A stretch of 7,232 nucleotides of DNA, from positions 1-7,232 of the forward strand of contig JAUVYS010000061.1 of the NCBI GenBank assembly GCA_030602965.1, in the 5' to 3' direction. The stretch is from Candidatus Bathyarchaeota archaeon (lineage in GTDB: Archaea > Thermoproteota > Bathyarchaeia > RBG-16-48-13 > JAGMEO01). Within the stretch, counting starts at the first letter, position 1, and each line of letters starts with the position of its first letter. Shown here piece by piece: positions 1-5,709 of the stretch. Position numbers and translations under genes: made by a program. The notes below the pieces were generated by a model, which saw only the letters and a list, made by a program, of their open reading frames with translations, was not told the origin of the DNA and searched no databases.

Positions 1-342
1 AAGGGTAAAGCGGGGCGTGGTAAGCATAAATGGACTTATGTGGTGAAGTATGAACCTGACTATTTCGGGAAACATGGGTTTCATCCTGTAACAAAATCTT
101 CAATCAGAACAATTAATGTTGGAGAACTGAATGAGATTACAGATCAATTGTTTAACGAAGAGTTGACTAAACAAAAAGAAAAGAAGATTATGGTAGATCT
201 CAATAGCCTAGGATACGACAAACTTTTGGGAACTGGCCAAATTACTAAACCACTTATCATTAAAGTCAAAGAACATTCCAAAAAAGCAACAGAGAAGGTA
301 GAAGGAGCAGGCGGAAAAATTTTAAGTTTAAAAAAAACTTAG
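1..342 (+). CDS. rpl15: Large ribosomal subunit protein uL15 (L15), 3' part only
   Basis: The reading frame is open from the first base of the window to the TAG at 340-342, giving 113 residues; the N-terminus lies upstream and is missing. The visible start, KGKAGRGKHKWTYVVKY, then YFGKHGFHPV, is the glycine- and basic-rich section typical of archaeal/eukaryotic L15. The C-terminal part (from about residue 75 of the fragment) has the LGTGQITKPLIIK and KVEGAGGKI segments of the globular 23S rRNA-binding domain. The protein is an assembly component of the 50S subunit. It is followed after 13 bases by secY, the usual archaeal order, and both are probably on one transcript. Assignment is by motif recognition. 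Confidence 0.95.
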   Translation, partial: KGKAGRGKHKWTYVVKYEPDYFGKHGFHPVTKSSIRTINVGELNEITDQLFNEELTKQKEKKIMVDLNSLGYDKLLGTGQITKPLIIKVKEHSKKATEKVEGAGGKILSLKKT

Positions 343-355
343 AGGTAGATTATAG

Positions 356-1768
356 TTGCCAGGACGTTTTCTTACATTTTTCAAACCAATAGCAACTTTC
401 ATGCCCGAGGTCAGCAAGTCTGATAGAAAAGTTAATTTAGGAGAAAAACTCCTCTGGACCGCTCTTGTTTTAGTCGTATATTTACTGATGAGTGAAATAC
501 CCCTCTTTGGCATTACAAGCGATCAAGGAGTCGATCCATTCCAATATCTCAGAGTAATATTTGCATCAAACCGTGGCACATTAATGGAACTAGGAATTGG
601 TCCAATCGTTACAGCTGGTCTTATATTACAACTTCTCGCTGGATCTGGAATAATATCTGTCGACTTTGGAAATAGCGAAGATAGAACTCTTTTCACAAGT
701 GTGACCAAATTCTTCACTATCATCATGACCGTTTTCACTGCAACAGTTTACATAGTTGGAGGTGCATACGGAACCATCACTATTGAAGCTGCTGCTATAA
801 TATTTCTCCAGCTTATTGCTGTAGGCTTGATCCTCATGCTCTTAGATGAATTAGTTCAGAAAGGATGGGGTATAGGAAGCGGGATAAGTCTATTTATAAT
901 AGCTGGAGTGGCACAAAAAATTTGGTGGAGTTGTTTAGCACCTTTAGGTCCTATGCCGGATGGAAAATTTTTGGGCGCCTTTCTTGCTTTCATTCAATCT
1001 TTATTAAATGGCGCGGGATTATGGGCAACGCTTTATAGATCAGAAAATCTTCCAGACATGATAGGGTTTATTGCAACTGTAATTGTCTTTATAATTGTGA
1101 TCTATCTGGAAGGTATTAGAGTCGAGATACCTATTGCTCACGCACGGTTTAGAGGTTATAGAGCCAAGTACCCAGTAAAACTTCTATATGTCTCAAATAT
1201 TCCTGTAATTCTCTCTTCAGCTCTCTTTGCAAACATCTATCTTTTCTCTCAAATAATATGGTCGAACTTTAACCAGAACAATCAGAACTTTTTGTTAAAC
1301 TTAATCGGAACATATAACGCAACCAGTCGAGAACCAATTGGTGGGCTAGTTTACTATGTGATCCCCCCAAGGAACTTTAATACCTTAATAACTGATCCTG
1401 TTAGGGCTTTGATCTATGTTGGAATCATGGCTGTCATGGGAATAATGTTTGCTAGAATGTGGCTTGAAGTTGGGGGACTTGACTCTGGAACCGTGGCAAA
1501 ACAACTTATGGATTCAGGTATGCATGTACCTGGTTTTAGAAGGGCCTATAAACCTCTTCAACAGCTTTTAAACAGATACATCCCTACTCTTGCACTTTTA
1601 GGAGGATTAATTGTATCAATAGTTGCTTCACTCGCAGATTTTTTTGGAGTGTTTGGAACTGGAATGGGCGTCCTCCTTGCAGTCGGGATATTGACCCAAC
1701 TATATCAACAACTTGCTCAAGAACAAATGCTTGAGATGTACCCAATACTCGGGCGAGTCATGGGTTAG
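356..1768 (+). CDS. secY: Preprotein translocase channel subunit SecY
   Basis: This 470-residue protein is the pore subunit of the SecYE-beta (Sec61-type) channel, which passes or inserts proteins through the cytoplasmic membrane. Ten hydrophobic segments are visible at roughly residues 30-50, 78-98, 118-138, 143-164, 173-192, 235-252, 278-300, 348-366, 408-428 and 433-450. Between the first two lies the plug region, beginning SEIPLFGI. Diagnostic motifs include GWGIGSGISLFI (170-181), EIPIAHARFRGYR (257-269) and the cytosolic ribosome-docking loop ending MHVPGFRR (389-396). The start is TTG at 356, chosen because AGAGGT at 341-346 sits 9 bases upstream and the sequence MPGRFLTFFKPI fits archaeal SecY N-termini. 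The length is normal for archaea. The gene lies between rpl15 and adkA with very short gaps, so co-transcription is likely. Confidence 0.97.
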   Translation: MPGRFLTFFKPIATFMPEVSKSDRKVNLGEKLLWTALVLVVYLLMSEIPLFGITSDQGVDPFQYLRVIFASNRGTLMELGIGPIVTAGLILQLLAGSGIISVDFGNSEDRTLFTSVTKFFTIIMTVFTATVYIVGGAYGTITIEAAAIIFLQLIAVGLILMLLDELVQKGWGIGSGISLFIIAGVAQKIWWSCLAPLGPMPDGKFLGAFLAFIQSLLNGAGLWATLYRSENLPDMIGFIATVIVFIIVIYLEGIRVEIPIAHARFRGYRAKYPVKLLYVSNIPVILSSALFANIYLFSQIIWSNFNQNNQNFLLNLIGTYNATSREPIGGLVYYVIPPRNFNTLITDPVRALIYVGIMAVMGIMFARMWLEVGGLDSGTVAKQLMDSGMHVPGFRRAYKPLQQLLNRYIPTLALLGGLIVSIVASLADFFGVFGTGMGVLLAVGILTQLYQQLAQEQMLEMYPILGRVMG

Positions 1769-1777
1769 GTTATTCTA

Positions 1778-2374
1778 ATGAAGCAAAAAACAATAATTAT
1801 AACGGGTATTCCAGGTGTTGGAAAAACCACAGTTCTAAATGAACTCAGCAAACTAGCTGAGCAGGAAAAAAAGAAATTACAAGTATTTAATTATGGTTTT
1901 GTGATGGTAGAAGCTGCCCAACTTGAAGGCTTGAAAATTGAAAGAGATACGTTAAGGCAAGCACCATTGAATATACAGCAAAGACTTCAAGCAAAGGCAG
2001 CAACCGAGATAGTAAATAGAAGCTCAAACGTTGACATTATGATAATAGACACACATATGATCGTTAAAACTGATAAAGGCTATTGGCCTGGTTTACCGTT
2101 AACTGTTTTAGAAAAATTGGATCCTGATCTTCTTTTTTTAATTGAGACTGAGCCAGAAGAAATTCTTTCAAGACGGACTAAAGACAAGACGAGAACACGA
2201 GACCAAGTTTTAACTAAAGAAATTAAGGAAGAGTTAGCGTTTTCAAGATTTGTAGCCGCTTCGTGTTCTACTTTAACTGGAGCTCCCGTTATGATCCTAA
2301 ACAATCTACAAGGAGAACAGCTTAAAGTCGCTAAGGAAATATTAAATATAATAAAACTTCTAGACCGTGAATAA
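1778..2374 (+). CDS. adkA: Archaeal-type adenylate kinase AdkA
   Basis: This 198-residue kinase balances AMP, ADP and ATP (ATP + AMP = 2 ADP) in the cytosol. A Walker A P-loop GIPGVGKTT occupies residues 10-18. IIDTH (89-93) and GYWPGLP (101-107) are the archaeal AdkA signature around the nucleotide-monophosphate site. A basic RRTKDKTRTRD stretch (132-142) is in the lid position. The length matches the short archaeal family rather than bacterial Adk with its long lid. The ATG start is 9 bases after the secY stop. The stop codon itself contributes to a weak AGGT ribosome-binding site at 1767-1770, which suggests coupled translation. Position between secY and DUF106 is the common archaeal order. 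Confidence 0.93.
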   Translation: MKQKTIIITGIPGVGKTTVLNELSKLAEQEKKKLQVFNYGFVMVEAAQLEGLKIERDTLRQAPLNIQQRLQAKAATEIVNRSSNVDIMIIDTHMIVKTDKGYWPGLPLTVLEKLDPDLLFLIETEPEEILSRRTKDKTRTRDQVLTKEIKEELAFSRFVAASCSTLTGAPVMILNNLQGEQLKVAKEILNIIKLLDRE

Positions 2375-2376
2375 TC

Positions 2377-2949
2377 ATGTTTGACAGCATTATTGAATGG
2401 ATAACTTCAATTCTCTCACCAGTACTAGAAGTACCCAACTCAACCCTTTTTGTATTAGCCGTTGCAGTAATTCTTAACTTAATTACGATAACTACAAACA
2501 GATTGTTTACAGACGTTAATCAGCTTCGTAATTATGAGATTGAAGTCAAACAATATATGACTAACTTGAACACAGCAAAAAAAAGGAAAGATAAACAAGC
2601 TATAATAAAACTGGAGAGAAAAGAACCGAGAATAAATAGGATCCAGTCAATCGTAGCAAAACAAAAAATGAAAACCTCACTCCTGCTCATGTTCCCGTTC
2701 ATGGCAATTTTCATGAGCTTAAATGCAATATTTGGATCACTTGATCCAAATATTGTTGCAATACTACCGTTCGAGTTTCCGATATTGCCAAAACAACTTC
2801 CCTTTTCTACTTGGTATCTTATCTGCTATTTTGCAACTTTCACTTTACTTAATCGCTTTTTTGGAGTAACATTTGAAATGGATGAAGTGCCTTCGAAGGT
2901 TAAGAGTCAACCAAAAAAAAACAGGAAGAAAAAAAAGCGATTCAGATAA
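2377..2949 (+). CDS. DUF106 membrane protein, EMC3/YidC/Oxa1-like insertase
   Basis: This 190-residue membrane protein has three hydrophobic segments at about residues 22-42, 101-120 and 143-162. Between the first and second lies a long, charged, helical loop (45-98) rich in Lys, Arg and Glu, likely a coiled hairpin facing the cytosol. The tail (174-190) is strongly basic (KKNRKKKKRFR), as expected for contact with the ribosome. This layout, and the position next to secY-adkA, identify the archaeal DUF106 family. From family knowledge it is related to YidC/Oxa1 and eukaryotic EMC3 and is believed to help insert membrane proteins. The gene starts two bases after the adkA stop; GTGA at 2367-2370 may be the ribosome-binding site. 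Confidence 0.9.
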   Translation: MFDSIIEWITSILSPVLEVPNSTLFVLAVAVILNLITITTNRLFTDVNQLRNYEIEVKQYMTNLNTAKKRKDKQAIIKLERKEPRINRIQSIVAKQKMKTSLLLMFPFMAIFMSLNAIFGSLDPNIVAILPFEFPILPKQLPFSTWYLICYFATFTLLNRFFGVTFEMDEVPSKVKSQPKKNRKKKKRFR

Positions 2950-3034
2950 AAGAAAATTAACATTTACAATTTAGAAGAAAACATGTTCAATTTTATGTAA
3001 CTTTCACAGTATAATTATTCAAGGTGGCAGTCGA
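2950..3034 (+). other. Intergenic gap where rpl34e is often found
   Basis: This 85-base AT-rich gap separates the DUF106 gene from cmk. No ORF of useful length is present. In several archaeal lineages rpl34e sits here (family synteny knowledge); nothing resembling L34e or a relic of it is visible. A weak TATA-like run TTTTATG lies at 2991-2997, and the cmk ribosome-binding site is near the end. Confidence 0.6.
2991..2997 (+). promoter_or_regulatory. Possible TATA box for cmk-rpl14e-cbf5
   Basis: TTTTATG is centred about 25 bases before about 3019. Transcription starting there would leave a short leader that still includes the GGTGG ribosome-binding site at 3023-3027. The whole gap is AT-rich, so this is only a candidate. 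Confidence 0.25.
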
Positions 3035-3583
3035 GTGCATTTGGTTATAACTATTAGTGGATTACACGGAACAGGTAAGTCAACTTATGCTAAGGCTCTT
3101 TCAAAAGAGTTTGGCTTACGACATGTATCAGCGGGACAGCTTTTCCGTAAGATAGCTAAAGACAAAGGCATTCCTGTAAAAGATTTAACTCTAATTGCAG
3201 AAAAAAGTAATGAAGTTGATCTGCTTATTGATGAACGAACCAAGAAAGAAGCTAAAAAAGGATCAACAATTATAGACGGTGCTTTAGCAGGATGGATGGC
3301 AAAATCTTATACAAGCATCAAAATATATTTAAAGTCACCAGATGAGGTCAGAATCAAAAGAATAGCAAAACGTGATGGAATAACCTATGAAGAAGCTAAT
3401 AAAATTACATTATTTCGTGAAAAAGCAGAGAGAAAAAGGTTTAAAAAACTATATGATGTAAACCTCAATGACATTTCCATTTACGACCTCATAATAAACA
3501 CAAGCCTGATGTCTTTAGAGTCAAACATAAAATGCATTAGTACATTTATTCAAGAATATCTATCAAATAATATGGTGAAATGA
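3035..3583 (+). CDS. cmk: Archaeal cytidylate kinase (CMP kinase)
   Basis: This 182-residue P-loop kinase is expected to phosphorylate CMP and dCMP with ATP in pyrimidine nucleotide metabolism. The P-loop GLHGTGKST is at residues 9-17. SAGQLFR (32-38) is the start of the NMP-binding part. DGALAGW (81-87) matches the family block normally written (E/D)GRLAGW. Arg residues in RIKRIAKRDG (106-115) are in the lid position. The start is GTG at 3035, supported by GGTGG at 3023-3027, seven bases upstream, and by the usual short N-terminus running directly into the P-loop. The oddity is Ala83 where an arginine is normally found. The gene is followed by rpl14e with almost no gap, as in other archaea. 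Another small NMP kinase is possible, but the context favours Cmk. Confidence 0.88.
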   Translation: MHLVITISGLHGTGKSTYAKALSKEFGLRHVSAGQLFRKIAKDKGIPVKDLTLIAEKSNEVDLLIDERTKKEAKKGSTIIDGALAGWMAKSYTSIKIYLKSPDEVRIKRIAKRDGITYEEANKITLFREKAERKRFKKLYDVNLNDISIYDLIINTSLMSLESNIKCISTFIQEYLSNNMVK

Positions 3584-3585
3584 TA

Positions 3586-3909
3586 ATGCCAGCAATTGAA
3601 GTTGGACGACTCTGTATTAAGAATGTGGGACGGGAAGCGGGTAAGCAATGTGTCATAGTAGATATTATTGATAAATCGTTTGTACTTGTTACAGGCCCAA
3701 AGAAACTGACAGGTATCAAGCGAAGAAGAGTGAACATTCGACATATCAAACTGACAGAAGAGAAGATTAAAATCAAGAAAGGTGCTTCAGACAGTGAAAT
3801 CCTAAAGAAAATGAATGGTGAAATCAACCCAAAAAAACCCTTAACTAAAAAGGGCAAAAAAACGGGTAAAAGATCAAGAGAGAAAGGGACAGTAAAAAAA
3901 GGCGGTTAA
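3586..3909 (+). CDS. rpl14e: Large ribosomal subunit protein eL14 (L14e)
   Basis: This 107-residue archaeal/eukaryotic-only ribosomal protein of the 50S subunit has no bacterial counterpart. The N-terminal half is a KOW-like beta barrel: MPAIEVGRLCIK, then GREAGKQCVIVDIID (15-29), VTGPKKLTGIKRRRVNI (35-51). The tail from about residue 80 is lysine-rich and probably disordered until bound to rRNA. I chose ATG at 3586 instead of the upstream ATG at 3580. MPAIEVGR is the typical family start, and GGTGA at 3574-3578 is seven bases from 3586. The ribosome-binding site lies inside the end of cmk, so the two genes are translationally linked. Confidence 0.95.
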   Translation: MPAIEVGRLCIKNVGREAGKQCVIVDIIDKSFVLVTGPKKLTGIKRRRVNIRHIKLTEEKIKIKKGASDSEILKKMNGEINPKKPLTKKGKKTGKRSREKGTVKKGG

Positions 3910-3913
3910 ACAA

Positions 3914-4938
3914 TTGAATACTTTAATCCCCTGGACAGTTAAGCCAAAGATACTTGTTAAATCTGAAGAAGGCATAGATCTAACATATGGCTGCTTCCCT
4001 GAAAAAAGACCAATTCAAAATTATCTATGTAATGGAATCATTAACGTAGATAAGCCGCCAGGACCAACAAGTCATGAGGTAGTAGCGTGGGTTAAACGTA
4101 TTTTAAAAATTGAACGTGCCGGACACGGAGGAACCCTAGAGGCTTAAACCGGGGAAACCCAAAGGTAACAGGCGTTCTACCAATTACTTTAAAAAACGCT
4201 ACGAAAATCATGAGGATACTTCTTACAACAGGGAAAGAATATGTATGTGTCATGCGTCTCCATACTAGTATGCCGGAAAAAAAAATTAGAAAAACTGTGG
4301 ATGAATTTGTTGGAGAACTCTATCAGAGACCACCGTTACGTTCCTCTGTTAAAAGAATTCTTAGAAAGAGAGAAATTTACTATATAAAAAACTTGGAACT
4401 TAAAGATAATTACATCCTCTTCAGGGTTGGATGTCAAGCCGGTACATATATTAGAAAACTTTGCTTTGACATTGGGGAAGTATTAGGTTCTGGAGCTCAC
4501 ATGGTTGAGCTTAGAAGGACACGAGCTGGCCCATTTAAAGAAGATGATGGCCTTGTAACCCTCTACGATGTAAACTATGCTTACTCGTTATTGGAAGAGA
4601 AAGAAGATGAGTCTTATATTAGGAAGATCGTGCAACCTGTTGAGAACGCTTTTCAATTAACCCCAAAAATTTTTGTTCGTGATTCTGCGGTAGATGCGCT
4701 TTGTCATGGTGCTGGTCTTGCTCTCCCAGGCGTATTAAAATTACACTCAGGAATTAAACCTCAAAATATTGTTGGAGTTTTTACACAAAAGGAAGAGTTG
4801 GTTGCTTTAGCGAGGTCAATGATGTCAAGCGAGCAAATGATGAAAGAAGATCATGGTATTGCTGCAAAAATTGAAAGAGTGACCATGCCAATTGGCACTT
4901 ACCCACGTCTTTGGAGAAAAAAGCAAAAAGAAGTTTAA
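3914..4938 (+). CDS. cbf5: Cbf5 (TruB-family) tRNA/rRNA pseudouridine synthase, interrupted by a 17-base intron
   Basis: Cbf5 is the catalytic subunit of the archaeal H/ACA RNP and also makes pseudouridine 55 in tRNA. Read straight through, the gene stops after 77 codons. Joining 3914-4139 to 4157-4938 gives 335 residues, close to family length. Domains: N-terminal extension (1-40), catalytic domain starting GIINVDKPPGPTSHEV (41-56), motif GHGGTLDP with catalytic Asp76, TGVLP (80-84), Tyr104 in GKEYVCVM, PPLRSSVKR (134-142), GTYIRKLC (171-178), and a PUA RNA-binding domain at about 245-325. The start is TTG at 3914, seven bases after a weak AGGCGGT; the protein N-terminus is less certain. The Asp76 codon is split G|AC across the exons. 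A real frameshift is the alternative, but it would have to create a splicing motif by chance. Confidence 0.9.
4140..4156 (+). other. Predicted 17-base archaeal pre-mRNA intron in cbf5 (BHB type)
   Basis: The insert divides GAC, the codon for the catalytic Asp. The predicted fold is a 4-bp helix CCCU (4134-4137) with GGGG (4151-4154), including one G-U pair. Bulge 1 is AG|A (4138-4140) and bulge 2 is AA|A (4155-4157), each cut after its second base. The intron ends in a small stem GG 4141-4142 with CC 4149-4150 and a 6-base loop. The repeated A allows two equivalent boundaries for the protein; only 4140-4156 gives a symmetrical BHB. The weak point is the outer exon helix: two A·C mismatches precede G4131-C4160, so this is a relaxed motif. 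Splicing was not observed, only inferred. Confidence 0.82.
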
Positions 4939-4940
4939 AG
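4934..4940 (+). promoter_or_regulatory. Possible TATA box of the tRNA-Ser gene
   Basis: TTTAAAG spans -31 to -25 relative to the first base of the tRNA (4965), the correct distance for an archaeal TATA box. It overlaps the cbf5 stop codon. Read-through from cbf5 followed by processing is an equally good alternative. Confidence 0.35.
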
Positions 4941-4979
4941 ATTAGAAATTATTAAAACTTTACAGCCGGGGTCGCCTAG

Positions 4980-5007
4980 ATTTCGTCACTTGATGATGAA
5001 AGGGCAG
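4980..5007 (+). other. tRNA-Ser intron 1 (28 bases, D-loop, between positions 15 and 16)
   Basis: The 4-bp central helix is GCCU (4974-4977, tRNA positions 10-13) with GGGC (5002-5005), one G-U pair. Bulges are AG|A (4978-4980) and AG|U (5006-5008). The inner helix is 8 bp, 4981-4988 with 4994-5001, including one G-U, with a 5-base loop CUUGA. The AG repeat at both edges permits three boundaries; only this one gives a proper BHB. No outer helix is evident. Confidence 0.85.
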
Positions 5008-5022
5008 TCTGGTATGGCGCAG

Positions 5023-5044
5023 TTGTCATCAATTGACAGCGAAA
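5023..5044 (+). other. tRNA-Ser intron 2 (22 bases, anticodon stem, between positions 29 and 30)
   Basis: The central helix is GCGC (5017-5020, positions 24-27) with GCGA (5039-5042): three Watson-Crick pairs plus one G·A mismatch. Bulges are AG|U (5021-5023) and AA|G (5043-5045). The inner helix is 5 bp, UGUCA 5024-5028 with UGACA 5034-5038, loop UCAAU. The boundaries are unambiguous if the anticodon stem is to read CAGGC. Position 29/30 is a known non-canonical intron site in archaea. Confidence 0.85.
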
Positions 5045-5052
5045 GCCTGGAA

Positions 5053-5067
5053 ACAAAAACACCAGGT
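5053..5067 (+). other. tRNA-Ser intron 3 (15 bases, canonical position 37/38)
   Basis: The central helix CUGG (5047-5050, positions 32-35) pairs perfectly with CCAG (5062-5065). Bulges are AA|A (5051-5053) and GU|A (5066-5068). The outer helix is the anticodon stem, complete only when intron 2 is gone. The interior is just an 8-base A-rich loop (5054-5061) with no inner helix, so the intron is close to minimal size. Confidence 0.93.
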
Positions 5068-5150
5068 AGCCTGTGATCCTTCAGGGTCACAGGGGTTCAA
5101 ATCCCCTCCCCGGCGCCACATTAATAAACTGTTAAAGTATAAGAAACAGC

Positions 5151-5165
5151 ATTGAAAATTTCAAT
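5151..5165. repeat. AT-rich inverted repeat before the rps13 promoter
   Basis: ATTGAAA (5151-5157) and TTTCAAT (5159-5165) are perfect inverted arms around one A. The repeat ends 10 bases before the rps13 TATA box, so it could be a regulator site; an RNA hairpin ending the tRNA transcript is another possibility. Simple AT-rich sequence makes chance plausible. Confidence 0.35.
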
Positions 5166-5175
5166 AAGTAAAAGA

Positions 5176-5183
5176 TTTATATA
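5176..5183 (+). promoter_or_regulatory. TATA box for rps13-rps4
   Basis: TTTATATA, preceded by the purine-rich stretch AGTAAAAGA that suits a BRE element, lies 26 bases before the ATG at 5209. The expected transcription start is therefore almost at the start codon, and no Shine-Dalgarno sequence precedes it. This suggests a leaderless message. It is the clearest promoter in the window. Confidence 0.65.
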
Positions 5184-5208
5184 GAATCCAAAATTCTCGA
5201 TTATAAAA

Positions 5209-5700
5209 ATGAGCGATGAAAAAATGTCTAAAGAATTCCGTCACATTGTAAGGATCCAAGGTACTGATCTGGACGGCTCCCAGAAATTGGGCTTTGCATT
5301 AGCAAAGATTAAGGGAGTAAACATTAACGTTGCCAACGCGATTATTAAAATCACAAATTTAGATCCTGACATTAGAATTGGCCACATTAACGACGAAGAT
5401 GTAAATAAGATTGAGCAGGTTCTTGAAGATCCTGTTAAACGTGGGATACCACATTGGCTTTTAAATTATCGAAGAGAATTTCAAACTGGAGAAAACACTC
5501 ATCTAATAGGCTCTGATTTAGTTCTCCGAGTTAAGACTAACATTGACTTTATGAAGAAAATAAAAACTAGGAAAGGCATTCGCCACTCTTTAGGTTTAAA
5601 AGTTAGAGGACAGAGGACTAAAACCACTGGAAGAACAGGAAGAGTAGTAGGAGTAAAAAAGAAACGCATCATTGCAATGAAGAGAGCAGAAAAACAGTAG
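5209..5700 (+). CDS. rps13: Small ribosomal subunit protein uS13 (S13)
   Basis: This 163-residue protein of the 30S head contacts the 50S subunit and the P-site tRNA. The N-terminal block FRHIVRIQGTDLDG (10-23) is the archaeal signature. The helix-two-turn-helix region covers about 24-75. GIRHSLGLKVRGQRTKTTGR (123-142) is the C-terminal rRNA- and tRNA-binding tail. ATG at 5209 is placed where a leaderless transcript from the TATA box at 5176-5183 would begin. ATG at 5224 (MSKEFRH) would also give a family-like N-terminus and cannot be excluded. rps4 follows after nine bases. Confidence 0.96.
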   Translation: MSDEKMSKEFRHIVRIQGTDLDGSQKLGFALAKIKGVNINVANAIIKITNLDPDIRIGHINDEDVNKIEQVLEDPVKRGIPHWLLNYRREFQTGENTHLIGSDLVLRVKTNIDFMKKIKTRKGIRHSLGLKVRGQRTKTTGRTGRVVGVKKKRIIAMKRAEKQ

Positions 5701-5709
5701 GTTATTGAC

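Larger units (their letters stand above)
4965..5118 (+). tRNA. tRNA-Ser(GGA) with three introns and encoded CCA
   Basis: Exons are 4965-4979, 5008-5022, 5045-5052 and 5068-5118, giving 86 nt plus CCA. The acceptor stem GCCGGGG (4965-4971) pairs perfectly with CCCCGGC (5108-5114), followed by discriminator G73 and CCA. The D-stem is GCC 4974-4976 with GGC 5016-5018, and the loop holds A14, G15, G18, G19 and A21. The anticodon stem CAG+GC pairs with GCCTG (5069-5073); the loop is CTGGAA+A with anticodon GGA at 5049-5051, reading UCC/UCU. A long variable arm TGATCC/GGGTCA (5074-5079/5084-5089) with loop TTCA makes it class II. The T-arm is AGGGG TTCAAAT CCCCT. The long arm plus G73 point to serine rather than leucine. 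The anticodon stem exists only after splicing. Confidence 0.93.

Noticed and set aside
3580..3585. ATG at 3580 as the rpl14e start
   Set aside because: It overlaps the cmk stop and is close to GGTGA; ATG 3586 has proper spacing and begins MPAIEVGR as in the family.
3546..3857. Reverse-strand ORFs of 60 to 103 codons across the window (for example opposite rpl14e, secY, rps13)
   Set aside because: All lie fully opposite clear conserved genes, have no ribosome-binding sites, and resemble no protein family; they are antisense shadows.
3914..4938. cbf5 as a frameshifted pseudogene or as two separate genes, the second starting at ATG 4210
   Set aside because: A 17-base removal restores every residue of the GGTLDPxxTGVLP motif and the insert is framed by a BHB. 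The second piece alone would lack the catalytic Asp, and its ATG is simply Met94 of the joined protein.
4993..4999. ATGATGA in tRNA intron 1, a perfect C-box sequence suggesting a C/D guide RNA
   Set aside because: The intron is only 28 bases, has no D box (CUGA), and these bases are paired in the 8-bp intron stem.
5037..5049. Alternative anticodon CGA, reading GCGAAAGCCTG as loop and 3' stem
   Set aside because: No matching 5' strand exists, the variable region would become far too long, and the CTGG/CCAG BHB at 37/38 would be unexplained. GGA fits all of these.
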